Source: Aquanectria penicillioides
Lineage: Eukaryota; Ascomycota; Sordariomycetes; Hypocreales; Nectriaceae
Assembly (NCBI GenBank): GCA_003415625.1
Contig: PYIU01000003.1
Span: 4,898,001 to 4,962,000, forward strand
Length of the DNA stretch: 64,000 nucleotides
Direction: 5' to 3'
The position numbers were made by a program, and so were the translations under genes. The notes beneath the pieces are model-generated. The model searched no databases. It was not told the DNA's origin and saw nothing but the letters and a program-made list of their open reading frames with translations. Shown here piece after piece: positions 47,153-60,024 of this stretch. Each line of letters begins with the position of its first letter. Within the stretch, counting starts at the first letter, position 1.

Positions 47153-50100
47153 CGCGACGACGATGTTTAGGCGCTAGGGTGGTCGACGACGGGGCAGCAT
47201 GTGGACGCGCCTGGTGAGGCGGCGAGGTTGGCGGGACGGCGAGAGGGGAATATCGGCGTGGGGAGTGGGTGAATTTTGGAGTTGGCTCGAGGTTAGGAAG
47301 TCGGTTGGGATGTTGAAAGAAAGAGAGTTTGCAACGAGATGCAAGACAAATAGAAGGTGGCCCGGGAGGAGAGGAGCCGGGAAGTTGAAAGTCGTGTCCC
47401 AACTAGTGAGGTAGGTAGCACGTACTCAGTGCTCAGTACCTACCTAATGAATAAAGTGGTGGGTAGTGTATTGTGGTAAATCCGGCTGGTGGGTGGAGAG
47501 CTGGAGCTGGTGTGGACCTCGCGCCGAGTTGAGCTGCAGGCGAGTTGGTACTGTGCCGGGCTAGACTAGACAATGGCGGAATGGGTAGGGGGAGTCGATG
47601 GGGAATAGGGCGAGTCGAGACGGCGGAGGGTGGGACTACAGTTGAAGAAAAGAGGAGTGGGTGACGAAGAGAAAATAAAGACGAAGAAGATAACTGTAGA
47701 AGGTAATGGAAATGACAAGTAAGGAAGAGGAGAGGTTTATTTTGGAAGATTTTCAGGAGTCGGAGAGCAGGACACCGAGCTGGCTGGACCAGCAAGTGCA
47801 AGCAACAGCGACAATTGGAGTAGCAGTAGGAATAGGGCACAGGCTGTTTCCCGGGGCAGGCACCCGGGAGATGCATGGATTGGATCGTATTATCACTTGG
47901 GGGGGGGGGGCAAGAAAATGCCATACTGGGCTCTGTCCGGACCTAGGATTCCGCTGGACTGCCACAGCGACGACGGGCAAACGGCTGCTGAGGCCAGGGC
48001 AGCGCAAGCCTCTGAAGCAGCTCGCCGGCTAGTGTCCCTCTAGTGTACCGAAGTCAGTCAGTAACTTACCACGCCTACCACCTTGGCACTTGGGTGCCTG
48101 GGCGGGGCCGCGGGGGGCGGATTTCAGCAGAGGTGGAGCGGAGCACCCGTCCATGTACCTATCGTACTGTGCTGGAGCTGCTGCGCCCTCCACCTAGACA
48201 ACCTATGCAAGCCTCTCACGAGCGTGCATCAACAGGTGCAACGGCTGCAGCAAAACTGCAACATCACTTGCCTGGCGACGTGCCAGCAGCGAGTAGCAAG
48301 ACAGGAAATCGTAGAGGGGGAGGTGAGCGATATGCCAGTCGCCCCCGTCCCAGTCCATGCCCCCGTCCTTGTCCCCGTCCCCGTCCCCATCTCGTCCAAT
48401 CCTGTCACAATCTGTCCCGATCCATCCTGTCCAGAAATGACCCTGCCAGCCGGTCTCATCAATGCAATGGCAGCCGGGGTTCAGTCAATGACAGTGATTC
48501 CCGCTGGATTTGGTTCCAGTCGTCCTATCAGCGCCTTAGCGGGCAATTTAACAAGGCACCGCACGCACCACACGCACCACCCGCACCACGCCCAGGCTCG
48601 ACGATCCAAGGCATGTACGCACGCCTGTGACCACCCAGCACACGCCCGCGGACGAGCCAACCAACAGCCAGCGAGGTACGAATACAGGGCTCCAAATCCC
48701 TAGCCAGCTGGGCCGATGCGAGGATGAGACGGCCCGGTACCACACCAACACAGCCGGGTGGGAAGTTTGGGAGGCGGCCCAGACGCCTTCTCGCAAACGA
48801 CATGGATCCAGAGACACAATCTCACCCGAGTAAACCCTAAAAGCAAAAAGAAAAGAAACCAAATAAACCTCCTGTCTGGGTCGGGCCCTGGACCTGCGAA
48901 CCCGAGTCTCGAGACCAGGGCGAGGGAATCATGGCAACAAGAACTTGTTTGGAGGGGCCGGAACTTGAGGCCCACATATCCGGTTGGCTGGGCGCTCATT
49001 CCATTCATCATGGATATTCGCTCCCGAACCTTCACACAGTGTCCAGAAACATTTCACAAGGATGTGCTGCGCACATGTTGGGCTGGACGCTCATCTCAGC
49101 GTTAAAGTTATCACACATCATCTCTCCGTCGACCGCTCTCAAGCGTCGGCTTTGTTGGCGTTTCGCCTCGCCCGTGGCGGCTCTGACCCGCGTGCGTTGC
49201 TGAGCAGGTAACGTGTCAGTCAGTGGTGCCAGTGTCAGGCTAGGCGTCAGCGTCGGCCACCAATCGCGTCAACCCTCTTTCTCATCCGTGACACAGCAGA
49301 TGGTGGTCGGCCTGAATCTAAAATCACAGCCGAGCACACGACCTCACGACGTACCCGTGCATGCCCTGATGACACCCGTCTAATGAAGCGGAATTGGGCT
49401 GGACCCCGTTGGAGTGGGCATCTGCGCATACAAAAACCACGTATCATTCATTTACCTCCATTTCAACTGTTGATCCGTCCTTCACATCTCGTGTGAACTG
49501 TGGTGGTATCCTGTGGATAATATGCAAAATGCCGTCATGTGCATTAGAAAGGAGCACCCTCGTTGGCTCAAAAATGAAAGAGCGCTTTTTCTCGTTGTTC
49601 CCGTTCCAAAACATCCTTTCATTTTCCCTTGTTCCCCCTGGGTTCCTTGACCCTCCCCACACTCGGCTGTCGTTGCCTTTGTCTTTGCATGGATGGCACA
49701 GGAACCTCGCTGGAACATGCGGAAATATGAAAACACATGGGGCCCTAACGAGCGGTGTAGGTTCACGGCGAAGGGCGTCGATTGCCATGATTGTTTGGAC
49801 AGGAAGGACAGTAAGTGAGGCGGATGTTATGCAGGTAGCAGATTGCCGGCGTCACAGCCGTTCGCTCCGGCATACACATGCACGCTCACCTGCAGGGGAC
49901 GAATCAGGCTCCGATGAGATTTGGTCTAAGCAGGATGGAATCATATTTCACCAGGAGAATCATGTGCGAAGACTCATCTGGCAAGCTACGTGTCAACACC
50001 CATCCATTTGGAAGCCTTTATGTCGCTTGTGGTTTTGTAATAAATGACTGTCTCACTAAGGACCTGCATCTCTATATCCATCGTCTCAGATTTATCCTTG

Positions 50101-53100
50101 GCTTTTGCGTAGTAGTGATCCATTGGTAGGCACATATGGGCCATATAATTTCCCAAATGATTGGCTCATGTGTCTTGGCCCGATTCAGTAGGATTCTAAA
50201 CCCTCTTTTGTTACGGTCCATATTGTTACGACAAATTCTTGGGCAATGAATCTTGGAGTTCCCGTCCTGTTCACGGAGGAATAGGCCTTATGCGGTCAAT
50301 GCCAAACACCGCATTCGCTGGCCCAAGCTACTTTGACAGTACTTATTTCACCCACTAATAATATAATTCTCCAAGTTCTGAGAAGTTCCAAAGTTGTACT
50401 ACCGCATATCGGAGCCTGGGACATGCACGGGGTAGGTTATTAGTACTTCAAGATCTGACGATATTGGTGTTGAACGATGCGACAACTGGGTCAACTGACG
50501 TGGCGCATGAGACAAACCCATATATTGGAATTTCATCCAGCTTTCAAACCTCCCACAAGGAGGGGTGATGTCTATCTGCTTCATGAATGCACCATAGTTC
50601 GATATTTGTAGGCACTCATCCGAAGCTATGAATCCCAGTTTGGTTCGACTGTTTCCCTGCGCATTCGACGAACACCCGCAAAATAGGAGGCAAGAAACAT
50701 CTCTGCTTGAGTCAATCCAAAGCTTTTCAACTCAACTCAACCCTGGTAGAGTGATTTTCGTCACAGTGATTAAAAACCGAATATTTAAGGGCTACTGGTT
50801 ATTATTGCTGTAACTTGTTCTCCAATCCGGCGGATTCTGAAATTGAGCATGACATCTACTATTCTCCGCAAGGATGTTCCGGAGCTTGTCATTCGACTTA
50901 AAGCCTCCATGGTCAAAATATTCAACGCGATATTACTTTCTTCACGATTTTTTTTCTTCTTTTTTTTTTTTTGAATTCTAGCAAGGTGCGGACATCTGAC
51001 AACGGAAAATCTGCCAGAGCACAGCCAAATACCAGCTTTGCAATGTTGCTTGCACCGAGTTCTTTCAGCTCTGCAGAGTGGAAATCATCGTTCTATCGGC
51101 CTATATATTACGTGTACATTTACCAGATTCACCATTGGTTTATACAAATACATGGCGATATGGTCTCGTGCAAATGATTGATCGATCGATTATTGTTGGC
51201 TTTGGATGTTTTCATTGTGGTGTAGTATGTCTCAAGTTCAATACTCAGTTTGTGAATGCTTGGGTATGCCCATTTACCGATCAATATCTGACGATCCATG
51301 TGGCAGATGACGCGTAGTAAATACCATTTTCTTCTCCTTCTAAACATTATGGAAAAATAGGAAACTCCCATCTTCTTAGGTTGATATCGGAAATATAAGT
51401 ATGATTGATGTTGAACTTATCGTTGCTCTCGGCTCAAATCACAACAACTGTGCTGAGACTGGGCGGACCAATACCAGAACTGGCCATTATAGAAACCTAC
51501 GAAAACTCTGTAATATCAAAGGATGTATTCCTTGCCTCGAATAATGTATGGAGGTAATTAGACCTTTGTTCAACTGGGTACTAATGTTGCTGGGTCCTGC
51601 CTTCCATGAGAAACTCGATACTCATCCCGAATCGCATCTACTCTATTGGGAAGCCTAGAAACGACTCTTTTGATCAATAAAGGAGATTAGGTGGCCTACC
51701 TACTGTCTATTAATGCTGTGGCGCACCCATGACGAACGGAAAGAATGATTCTAAATCACACACTCGGTCTCAGCGACGGCCACAGGACTATCCTGGAAAA
51801 TGTCCACAACAAAGCCAAAGGGCAGCAAATTTCTTCCTGTGCGATGGCTGCAGTTAGATGAACGCCCCGTTGATGTTGTTCATTCGTGGAAATATCCAGC
51901 GTTCTTATCAAGTAAATGGGAACTCAATCTTTATTTAAGTTCTAATCTTTGAACGTCAAAGCCAAGCACGAACGCCAGCATTCCACTCGTTCTGAGTCTC
52001 TCGACATTATGCGAACCCGACGGCAGAGGACAAAAGGTAATAGAGGGAGTCGGAAACTTTAGGATCATGGTGAAATTTAAGTAGCTTTCTTTCTATCTTC
52101 AAGCTATTCACTGACTACGATTCTCTTACCACCAATGGGTCTAATTATGTCTACCGTCGTGATGTGGGCAAAACTTGGAAATTGGCACAATGCCTCATAA
52201 CGAATGTTCATTGTTTGCCCTCTAATATATTATTCCTTCCATTTAGAAGCCAAGATACGGCTGCTTCATGGAGGTAGGCGGAAACATACGGGGCACAGAA
52301 ACAGACAGCTCTCCCAACTGAGCTCTTATGCACTACTTTCTGGATTGTGTCGTAGAGCAGAAAGCATGGGAGGATAAGAAGGGAGGGATTGCTTCAAATT
52401 CTCAGGTGGGGTAGCTCTCAATTATTCCGAGACTTTGTATAGGTAGATTCGGTAATTAAGAAATGGTTTTTTATGAGAACTCTGTGATACACATTGTCTT
52501 GGTGCATGCTGTCTTACCCCAGAGCCGAGTGTAGCGCACCCTGGACAGTGGGGGCAGCATGACGACAGATCTTGATCTTTGTGGGCATCGATTTTCAACG
52601 GACAAGGGTGTTTGAGTGAATTGAGAACCAGCCTTGGCATCCCCTCAGACAGTAACCGGACGAGGTCTATGTCTTGGATGTAAGGTGGTTCGTTGATTTG
52701 AGGCATCAACCAAACGTCAGGCCATGAACAAGTCTTGGTTCCACAAAGTCAAGAGAATGGGCCCTGGGTGGTCCTTGCACCCCCGGAGATGAGCCTCAAC
52801 AGTCCCAGGGTTTCCGAGTCACACGCGCATGCATGTATGTATCCGTATGTATGACTTATTCAATGCAAGGAGCGCAATTTTTTGGTGTTGATGACAAAGT
52901 CACCGCCTGGGAAGTGCGTCTGCTTGTAGACTAGCCAAGTTGTAACTCGGGCAACTTGCGTGAATGTTTTGAGTCATTATCACAAGTGCTGAGTGAGTCA
53001 CGCCGTCAAGAAGGGACAAAGGTGCAGGACAGGCTACCATGGCAAGGTTACGGCAAGGATTGACACCTCAGGAATTCACCAATCCGAGCAGCACGACTCT

Positions 53101-54716
53101 GAAGGAGGTTGGACAGAAGAGGCTCCAGGGCGTCTCCAAACGCCCCTGCCGCAAATCACCAAACAAAGCGATCTCCACTGCCTCCCACCTCCTTCCAAAA
53201 ATGTGATGCCGGGACGGGCGCGCTAAGACGGTGCCCCAGTTGATGCAGGCTCGACAGCCCTGGAGGTTGCCTTTTGGGGGCCCTTTTGTTTTCACCTCTG
53301 GACAAGTATCCCAAGCCATCATCCAATTCATGATAAGGCGGCGCCGAATCCAGAAGTGACCGGACAATGAGGACACCATTTACGGAACGAGGTTGAAGTG
53401 AAGTCGCTCACGTGGGGCTCCGTCTGGCGCAGAGTTCGAGTGTGTCGATGCTTATTGATATCTAATCCAAGTCGCCGTCGATCGCGGATGAACTTGCACA
53501 CCAAGATTACGGTGGAACTGTTTTGTGGTAATGAGGGGGGCCCTCGTGCAAGCCTCCTGGCGCACTACTGGCAGCTGAGCTGACATATGCTTGGGGTTTG
53601 GGACAGAAAGGGAACCGATATGACAAATCCAACTCGGGCAATCCATCATTGCCCTTCCCTCTGCCCCTGCACCCATTTCAGGTTTGCCGGCGGTGACTGG
53701 CAGGACTGCTGGGCTTAATTCTCCGGAAGCGAATGAGCTGCTACTGGCGGCTTGCGACGGTTGGACTGTAGGTGCTTGGGTACGATAATATCCATGCTTA
53801 CCACTTACATACATAGATGCGTGCGCTTGCTTGCTTGGGCGTGCCCGGGCTTTCCGGCACCAGTGCGGGATGGATCCCTGCGATGCGATGCATGCAATTC
53901 TTTGCCTTGCCTTTGAGCTGCTTGAGTTTTCCTCGGGAACGAGCAACACCCACCCCTGACCTCATGTAACCCGATGCGAGGCAACGGAATCGCCAACGGC
54001 TATTGCTTGGCCGTGACAGTCATGGCCCCATCTGGGCCCTGATCGTCACAGGAACTTTGCAGCCACGGCAAGGGTTCCTGGTCTGGCCTCAATTCGTGAT
54101 CGGGGTGTCACGTTGGTACCTCATCAATTCATCAGCAAGGAGAAGTTGACAATCAGGGCCAGTCACCGCATCTTTCGTCCTAACCTTAACAGCGTGGGTT
54201 GAACAAATAGTTCCTAGCTCTAGCATGGGCCCGCCACAAGACTCATTCATAGCTTTGATCAGAGGCAACTTTTCTTGGTCTTCCCCGTTGCTCGTTATTT
54301 TCTAGTATCCATCCTCTCCGCCTCTACGTCCGTACGCCAAAACTTCCGGCGGACTTACATACATAAGACCGAACGCTAACCAGGGTACGTTGAAAGAAGG
54401 CTGGTTGATGTCTTTTGACTGTAGCCTCCATCCTCTGTACTCTTCTTCTATTCTCACCATTGCCACTCGCCTCATTCAGTTCGAGTCGCACGTGGGACGG
54501 ATACGACTTACATAGCGCATGCGCTGGCAAGCTTGGTTTCTGACATTTAATTCTGCATTCCCACGGCCTGTGACTCGGTCTATTCCGGGCTGGACTCCTC
54601 AACCTCAGCCCTGATTTGTGACGTTTGTCGGCATTCTCTTTGTGTTGCCATTGGAAGCCACCAGTTCCAGCAAGCACCTCCGATTGAGCCGGTGCACGCT
54701 GTCGCGAGTTTTGTCA
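47153..54716. other. 7.6-kb gene-free stretch, CAC2 / ABC transporter
   Basis: A divergent spacer with no gene I can support. The CAC2 promoter and leader lie at its left edge and the ABC transporter leader at its right edge. It contains an inverted repeat (47409-47445), a CCCCGT microsatellite (about 48360-48395), a run of GCACCAC-like units (about 48555-48600) and a T run near 50957-50972. From about 50.1 to 52.5 kb the DNA is visibly richer in A+T than the rest of the window. Frames of 195-217 codons at 48.0-50.0 kb lack domains and overlap frames on the other strand. Confidence 0.55.
47409..47445. repeat. Inverted repeat upstream of CAC2
   Basis: AGGTAGGTA at 47409-47417 and its reverse complement TACCTACCT at 47437-47445 flank a 19-nt loop. 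The pair lies about 260-290 bp upstream of the CAC2 start codon. It uses the same GGTA motif that clusters at the left end of the window. Confidence 0.7.
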
Positions 54717-57700
54717 ATGCTGGGCTTCATCATGAGTAATGCGGCCATTGTCCCGTTCACAGGCGCAGGTCTAGGTGTTGTCGCACTATCTGCATTGCCC
54801 GCTATCTTGGCCATTCTTGGTCAGTTTCGTAACCGTACGCCGAAAGATAATTTTTACGAAGATCAGGATGGAAAATCCACTCCCGAGAGCATAGCCGAGT
54901 TTTCCAATCGCCGGACCAAGACGGCCATCGTCTTGCTGTCCCTTGTTGGTATCGGATCTTCAATCGCAATTTCTATCCTCTTAACCCTTCAACAAGTCAA
55001 GAAAGGGGAATTCCTTGAAACATGGGCGATGACGGCCTCATGGGTAAGTTTCCCCTGATATCTAGCAGGACCATTTGTTAGGACCCTCGTACCTAACGTT
55101 CCAACCTGTCAGGGCCTCATCCTCATCCATGCACTGTCTCTAGGCGCTCTTCATTCTACAGTGCAGTCATACGACATTGGGTTATGGCTCTTGGCATCAT
55201 CTATCATTGTAGCGTCGCTCTCTGTCACCCAGTTGATCCTAGATGCACAGCAGACGCTCGACTGCAAAAGTCCCGTTTTCATTCTCCGCGTCATTAACGT
55301 CCTGGTTGTTATTGGGTTGGGACTTTCCAGCGTTCTCCTTCCGCGAAGACCTGACGTCTTTTACAAGGGCCGTGATGTTGATCGTCAATCAACTGTCTCT
55401 GCACTGAACAAATACACCTGGACCTGGGTGGAGCCGCTCCTTAAGCTGTCATCTCAAAAGAATGACCTTGACGCTCACGATGTTCCATACCCCGATCGAA
55501 GACTTCGGGCTGAGGCTTTAAAAGATGACTGGCACGCATTCGAATTCAATGGAAGTCTATTGCGCTCTCTTCTTTGGGCGTACAAGGGTGCCTTGGCATT
55601 TCAATGGGGGGCCACTGTGTTTCGATCCTTCCTGGCAATTCTTCCGTTCTGGGCTATGCTGAAACTTATCAAGATTCTCGAAGAGCGAGGAGGAGGAGGT
55701 TCTCCCACCTTTGAACTCTGGCTTCTTGTTATCTGGATGGGGACTTTTAAAATGATCGATGCGGTAAGTTTACCATCACTGACAACTACATGATTGTTGC
55801 AAGCACTTACGCCTCCGTCAGTGGATTGAGGGGTGGGTGTTCTGGTTCTCATTTTGCGATATAGCCCTACCTATACGATCTCAGCTATCGGCTCTTGTTT
55901 TTGAGAAATCATTGAGACGAAAGAATGTAAAGGCGGTGGAAAAGGTGGTCGATATTGGCGATGAAGATGTTAAAAATAAGAAGTCCAAGGGCGGCGAAGA
56001 AGGATCATCCGAAGAATCGAGCGTCCTCAAATCTCGACAGGCCATTGTTAATCTTGTCGGCGTCGATACAACGCGAATTTCCAGTTTCGCTGCCTTTCAG
56101 TTTCTGATTGTCAACAGCCTTTCGAAGATGATAGTATTCTCCGTCTTCCTTGTCCAAATGATTGGGTGGATTCCATTCATTGCAGGACTAGTGGCCTGGG
56201 CCATTACCCTCCCGGCCAACACCTGGTTCTCAAAAGCGCTCATGGCAAGGTCTGATGAGTTGATGAAGCAGCGTGATGAAAAGTTAGCTGTGGTGAACGA
56301 AGCACTCCTCGGAATGCGACAGATCAAGTTTTCTGCCTTGGAAAAAAAATGGGAACAGCGTATTCTTGCCATGAGGGAACGAGAGCTAAGGACATTGTGG
56401 AGGCTTTTTGTTACTGACACAGGCTTGTTTGGCTGCTGGGTTGTCAGTCCGATTCTGCTTGCCGCTACATCGCTGGCGGTGTATGCTCTGGTCAATGGAC
56501 GCCTGCTGCCTTCTGTGGCCTTTGTCAGCATTGGTATTTTTAAGGCGCTGGAAGTTGCCTTGGTCGCCCTTCCTGAGATTATCACGATGGGTGTTGACAC
56601 CATAGTTTCCGTGAAGCGAATCGACACTTATCTCAAGGGCCAAGAGATGGAAAATATTCTTACAGAGGGTCCCGAGGTCGGCTTCGAGGATGCATCTATT
56701 TCCTGGCCAGTGGACGAAAAGGTCGCCGACGAGGATAGATTTATTCTTCGAAACCTGAATTTCTCTTTTCCTACCGGCGAACTCTCCGTTATCTCAGGGA
56801 AAACGGGAACCGGGAAGAGTCTTATTCTTTCTACTATTCTCGGAGAAACGGATTTGTTAGAAGGCACCGTTCTTGTTCCTGCAACTCTGCCACCTGCCCT
56901 TCGCAAGGACAATGAAGCACACTTAGGCAACTGGATCATCCCGGGCTCGATTGCGTACGTCGGCCAGACTCCGTGGTTGGAGGGTGCTTCCTTCCGTGAC
57001 AACATTCTTTTTGGCCTTCCATTCATGGAGGACCGATACACAAGGGTCATTGATGTTTGTGCGCTGAAGAAAGATCTTGATATTCTCACTGATGGCGACA
57101 AGACTGAGCTTGGCGCTAATGGAATCAATCTGAGTGGCGGCCAGAAATGGCGCGTAACCTTGGCCCGAGCTATCTACTCACGAGCTGAGATTCTCGTCAT
57201 GGACGATATTTTCAGTGCTGTCGATGCTCATGTTGGTCGCCACATTTTTGAGAAATGTGTTACCGGCGACATCTGCAAAGGAAGAACTCGGATTCTCGTT
57301 ACTCACCACGTAGCTCTAGTTCAATCCAAGGCTAAGTTCATTGTCGAGCTTGGCGAGGGAACGGTTCTGCACGCTGGTTTGGTCTCAGATCTCGCAAAAG
57401 ACGGAATCCTAGACGAAATCCGACAACACGAGCAGACAGAGCAAGAAATTGCAGACGACGAGACTGCTGAAGCCGTCACTGCCGTTAACTCAGAGGATGT
57501 CTCAGTAACCGATTCGACGGAAGAGGTCGAAGACAATACTCTTCAAAAGGCCTCTTCGAACAACGCTAAAAAGTTTATTCAAGAAGAGAGTCGTGAGAAA
57601 GGTGTAGTGAAGAGGCATGTTTATCTGACATACTTGAAAGACAGTGGTGGTTTGCGGGCGTGGAGTGTGTGTGGTGTCATCTTTCTCGGGTACCAAATCG

Positions 57701-59646
57701 GAATTCTCGGTAAGTCTTATGTATGTCCTTGGAATAATGACAGCCTGATAAAGAACTAGGTCGAGCATGGTGGTTGCGAATCTGGACCGACCAAACCGAT
57801 TCTGGCCTCTCCAAGACCAGTCTCTCAGACGCGCATGGTTATGCCGCTATTTTTTCAGTCCAACAACAAACCCCGTTCTACTCATCATCTAACTTGGCTG
57901 TGACTAAGGACCAAGATGATCTCTCCTTCTACCTATGGGTATACGTCGGCATCTCTTTCGTTACTGCTATCATTGGAACGATGCGGTTCTTCTGGGGCTA
58001 CGTCCTGGCCCTGAAGGCTAGCCGAGCACTATTCAACAAGATGCTTTTTGCAGTACTCCACACGCCATTGAGATGGCTTGACACTGTTCCAGTTGGAAGA
58101 ATTCTCAACAGGTTTACCTCGGATTTTAATATCATCGACAGTCGTATCGCTAATGACTGGACCATGTTCATCGCTAACCTTCTTGGTCTCATTGGCGTCT
58201 GTGCCGCTGCTTTTTTTGCTTCGGCCTATGTCATTCCTCTGGCTGTTCTTCTCCTTTCCGTGGGCTTGGTGATAGCTAAGAACTACCTCTTGGGCGCCAG
58301 ACCTTTGAAGCGACTGGAAAGCAACGCAAAGTCTCCCGTCTTTGAGCTCTTCAACACAGCTTTAGCAGGTGTCGCAACTATTCGCGGTTTCCAAAAGACG
58401 CGTGTTTATATTGATCGCATGCATACGAGTCTCGACAGTTGGGGCACAATCACCGCATATATGTGGATTGTGAACCGGTGGATGGGCTTCCGAATGGCCA
58501 TTGTCGGCACTGTGTTCTCTACTGTTGTTGGCATCATTATCATTCTCAGTCCTAGCATGGATGCTGCTCTGGCTGGCTTCACTCTTTCTTTTGCCCTTGA
58601 CTTCGCCGAGATGATCCTCTGGACCATCCGAAACTATGCAGGCATGGAGCTCAACATGAACTCGACCGAGCGTGTTGTAGAATATACGGAGCTTGAGACT
58701 GAATCGCTTGGCGGCGAGAAGCCCCCGGCCGCATGGCCGAGCTCGGGAACTATGGAGGTCAACAATCTCGAAGTTGCATACGCTCCTGAGTTATCGCCTG
58801 TCTTGAAGGGGATCACCTTCAAAGTCAACGATAATGAACGCGTTGGTGTTGTGGGCCGTACTGGTGCTGGAAAGTCTTCGTTGACTCTGGCACTTTTCCG
58901 ATTTCTAGAGGCCCGATCTGGTAGCGTCACCATTGATGGGATAGATATTTCTAAGATTGATCTCGGCAGCCTTCGGTCTCGTCTGGCAATTATTCCTCAG
59001 GTACGCTTTTTTTTTTGGGGGGGGGGGGGGGGGGCGGGGGGCATTTCGCTGCTGCACTAATCTAATATTTACTCAGGATCCTGTGCTCTTCTCGGGAACT
59101 ATTCGATCCAACCTCGATCCTTTCGATGACAATACCGATGAAGACCTCCGTGAATCACTTGCTCGCGTCCACCTTGTTGACTCCCTGCCCCCCACGCCAG
59201 CCAACGAGCCTTCGTCCTCCACAACATCAACCGTCGTTCCCAAGAACGTCAACATCTTCCGCGACTTGTCTAGCCCTATATCTGAGTCAGGCGGCAACCT
59301 CTCACAAGGCCAACGCCAGCTTCTCTGTCTAGCCCGTGCTATTGTCGCTCGTCCTAAAATTATGGTCCTTGATGAAGCCACTTCGGCCGTTGACATGGCC
59401 ACTGACGCTCTGATTCAGCGCAGCATCCGCGAAGAGTTCACTGATAGCACATTGATCGTCATTGCCCACCGCCTCAGCACCATTGCTGACTTTGATCGGA
59501 TCCTTGTTCTTAGTGAAGGCCGCGTTGCTGAGTTCGGTACCCCACGCGAGCTCTGGGAGAAGGAGGGCGGTGTGTTCCGCGACATGTGCGAGAGCAGTGG
59601 TGAGACGGAGAAGCTCAGGGCAACGATTTTCGCAGACAAGATTTGA
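54717..59646 (+). CDS. ABCC-type (MRP-like) full ABC transporter
   Basis: ATP-driven exporter or vacuolar transporter of conjugates and drugs; the substrate cannot be predicted. Exons 54717-55043, 55113-55763, 55822-57709, 57760-59000 and 59077-59646 give 1558 residues. Order: hydrophobic N-terminal region (TMD0-like), TMD1, NBD1, linker, TMD2, NBD2. NBD1 has Walker A GKTGTGKS (about 655), signature [14 protein letters not shown] (about 763) and Walker [13 protein letters not shown] with Asp where the catalytic Glu is expected. NBD2 is canonical: GRTGAGKSS (about 1321), [14 protein letters not shown] (about 1444), [12 protein letters not shown] and [10 protein letters not shown] degenerate NBD1 is normal for ABCC. 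The frame is open upstream to 54618 but only a GTG is there; ATGs at 54717 and 54732 are the likely starts unless an upstream exon exists. Intron 4 carries an extreme T10/G18 run. It converges on the AAA gene. Confidence 0.92.
59001..59076 (+). other. ABC transporter intron 4 with T10-G18-C-G6 run
   Basis: A 76-nt intron with donor CAG/GTACGC and acceptor ACTCAG/GATCCT, joining the Q-loop of NBD2 ([11 protein letters not shown]) in phase 0. Directly after the donor come ten T, eighteen G, one C and six G. On the transcript this G tract could fold into a quadruplex between donor and branch site. Homopolymer length is also error-prone in assemblies. Confidence 0.85.
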
Positions 59647-60024
59647 AGGAAAGCGTTTAGGATACCAAAAGTTTCTGAATTTGTAACATGTTTGTCATTT
59701 TTGTTTTTCGTCCCTCTTATACAAAGTACCTTGCCTCTGGAAGTTGTTTTGATCGGTTGTTACTCAAAGTCACTACTTGCACTCGTCGATTAGTTTGCAT
59801 AAAAAGAGATCGTGATTGTTACAGCACTGTTCTCCTAAACAAAATTCATATTCATCAAGGTTTTACAGAAACCATCATTTTGTCGTAAAAGTACTATCGT
59901 AGAGAATATTTCCAATCTTTGCCGAATCACCACCGTTCACAATCAAAGATCAAAAGCTAAAAGAAATGGCTCTCTGAGATGCGCAAAATCATCTCCTAGG
60001 CTAATAAAAAGGTCTGACTAATCT
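59647..60024. other. Convergent 3' spacer, ABC transporter / AAA ATPase
   Basis: A 378-bp, A+T-rich spacer between two stop codons, holding both 3' UTRs. No gene is seen. Confidence 0.6.

Noticed and set aside
49394..50047. Plus-strand frame of 217 codons
   Set aside because: No recognisable family, mixed composition, and no splice signals linking it to other coding-like segments.
54618..54716. Upstream extension of the ABC transporter frame
   Set aside because: The frame begins at a GTG codon and has no ATG before 54717; it is more likely leader sequence unless an upstream exon exists.
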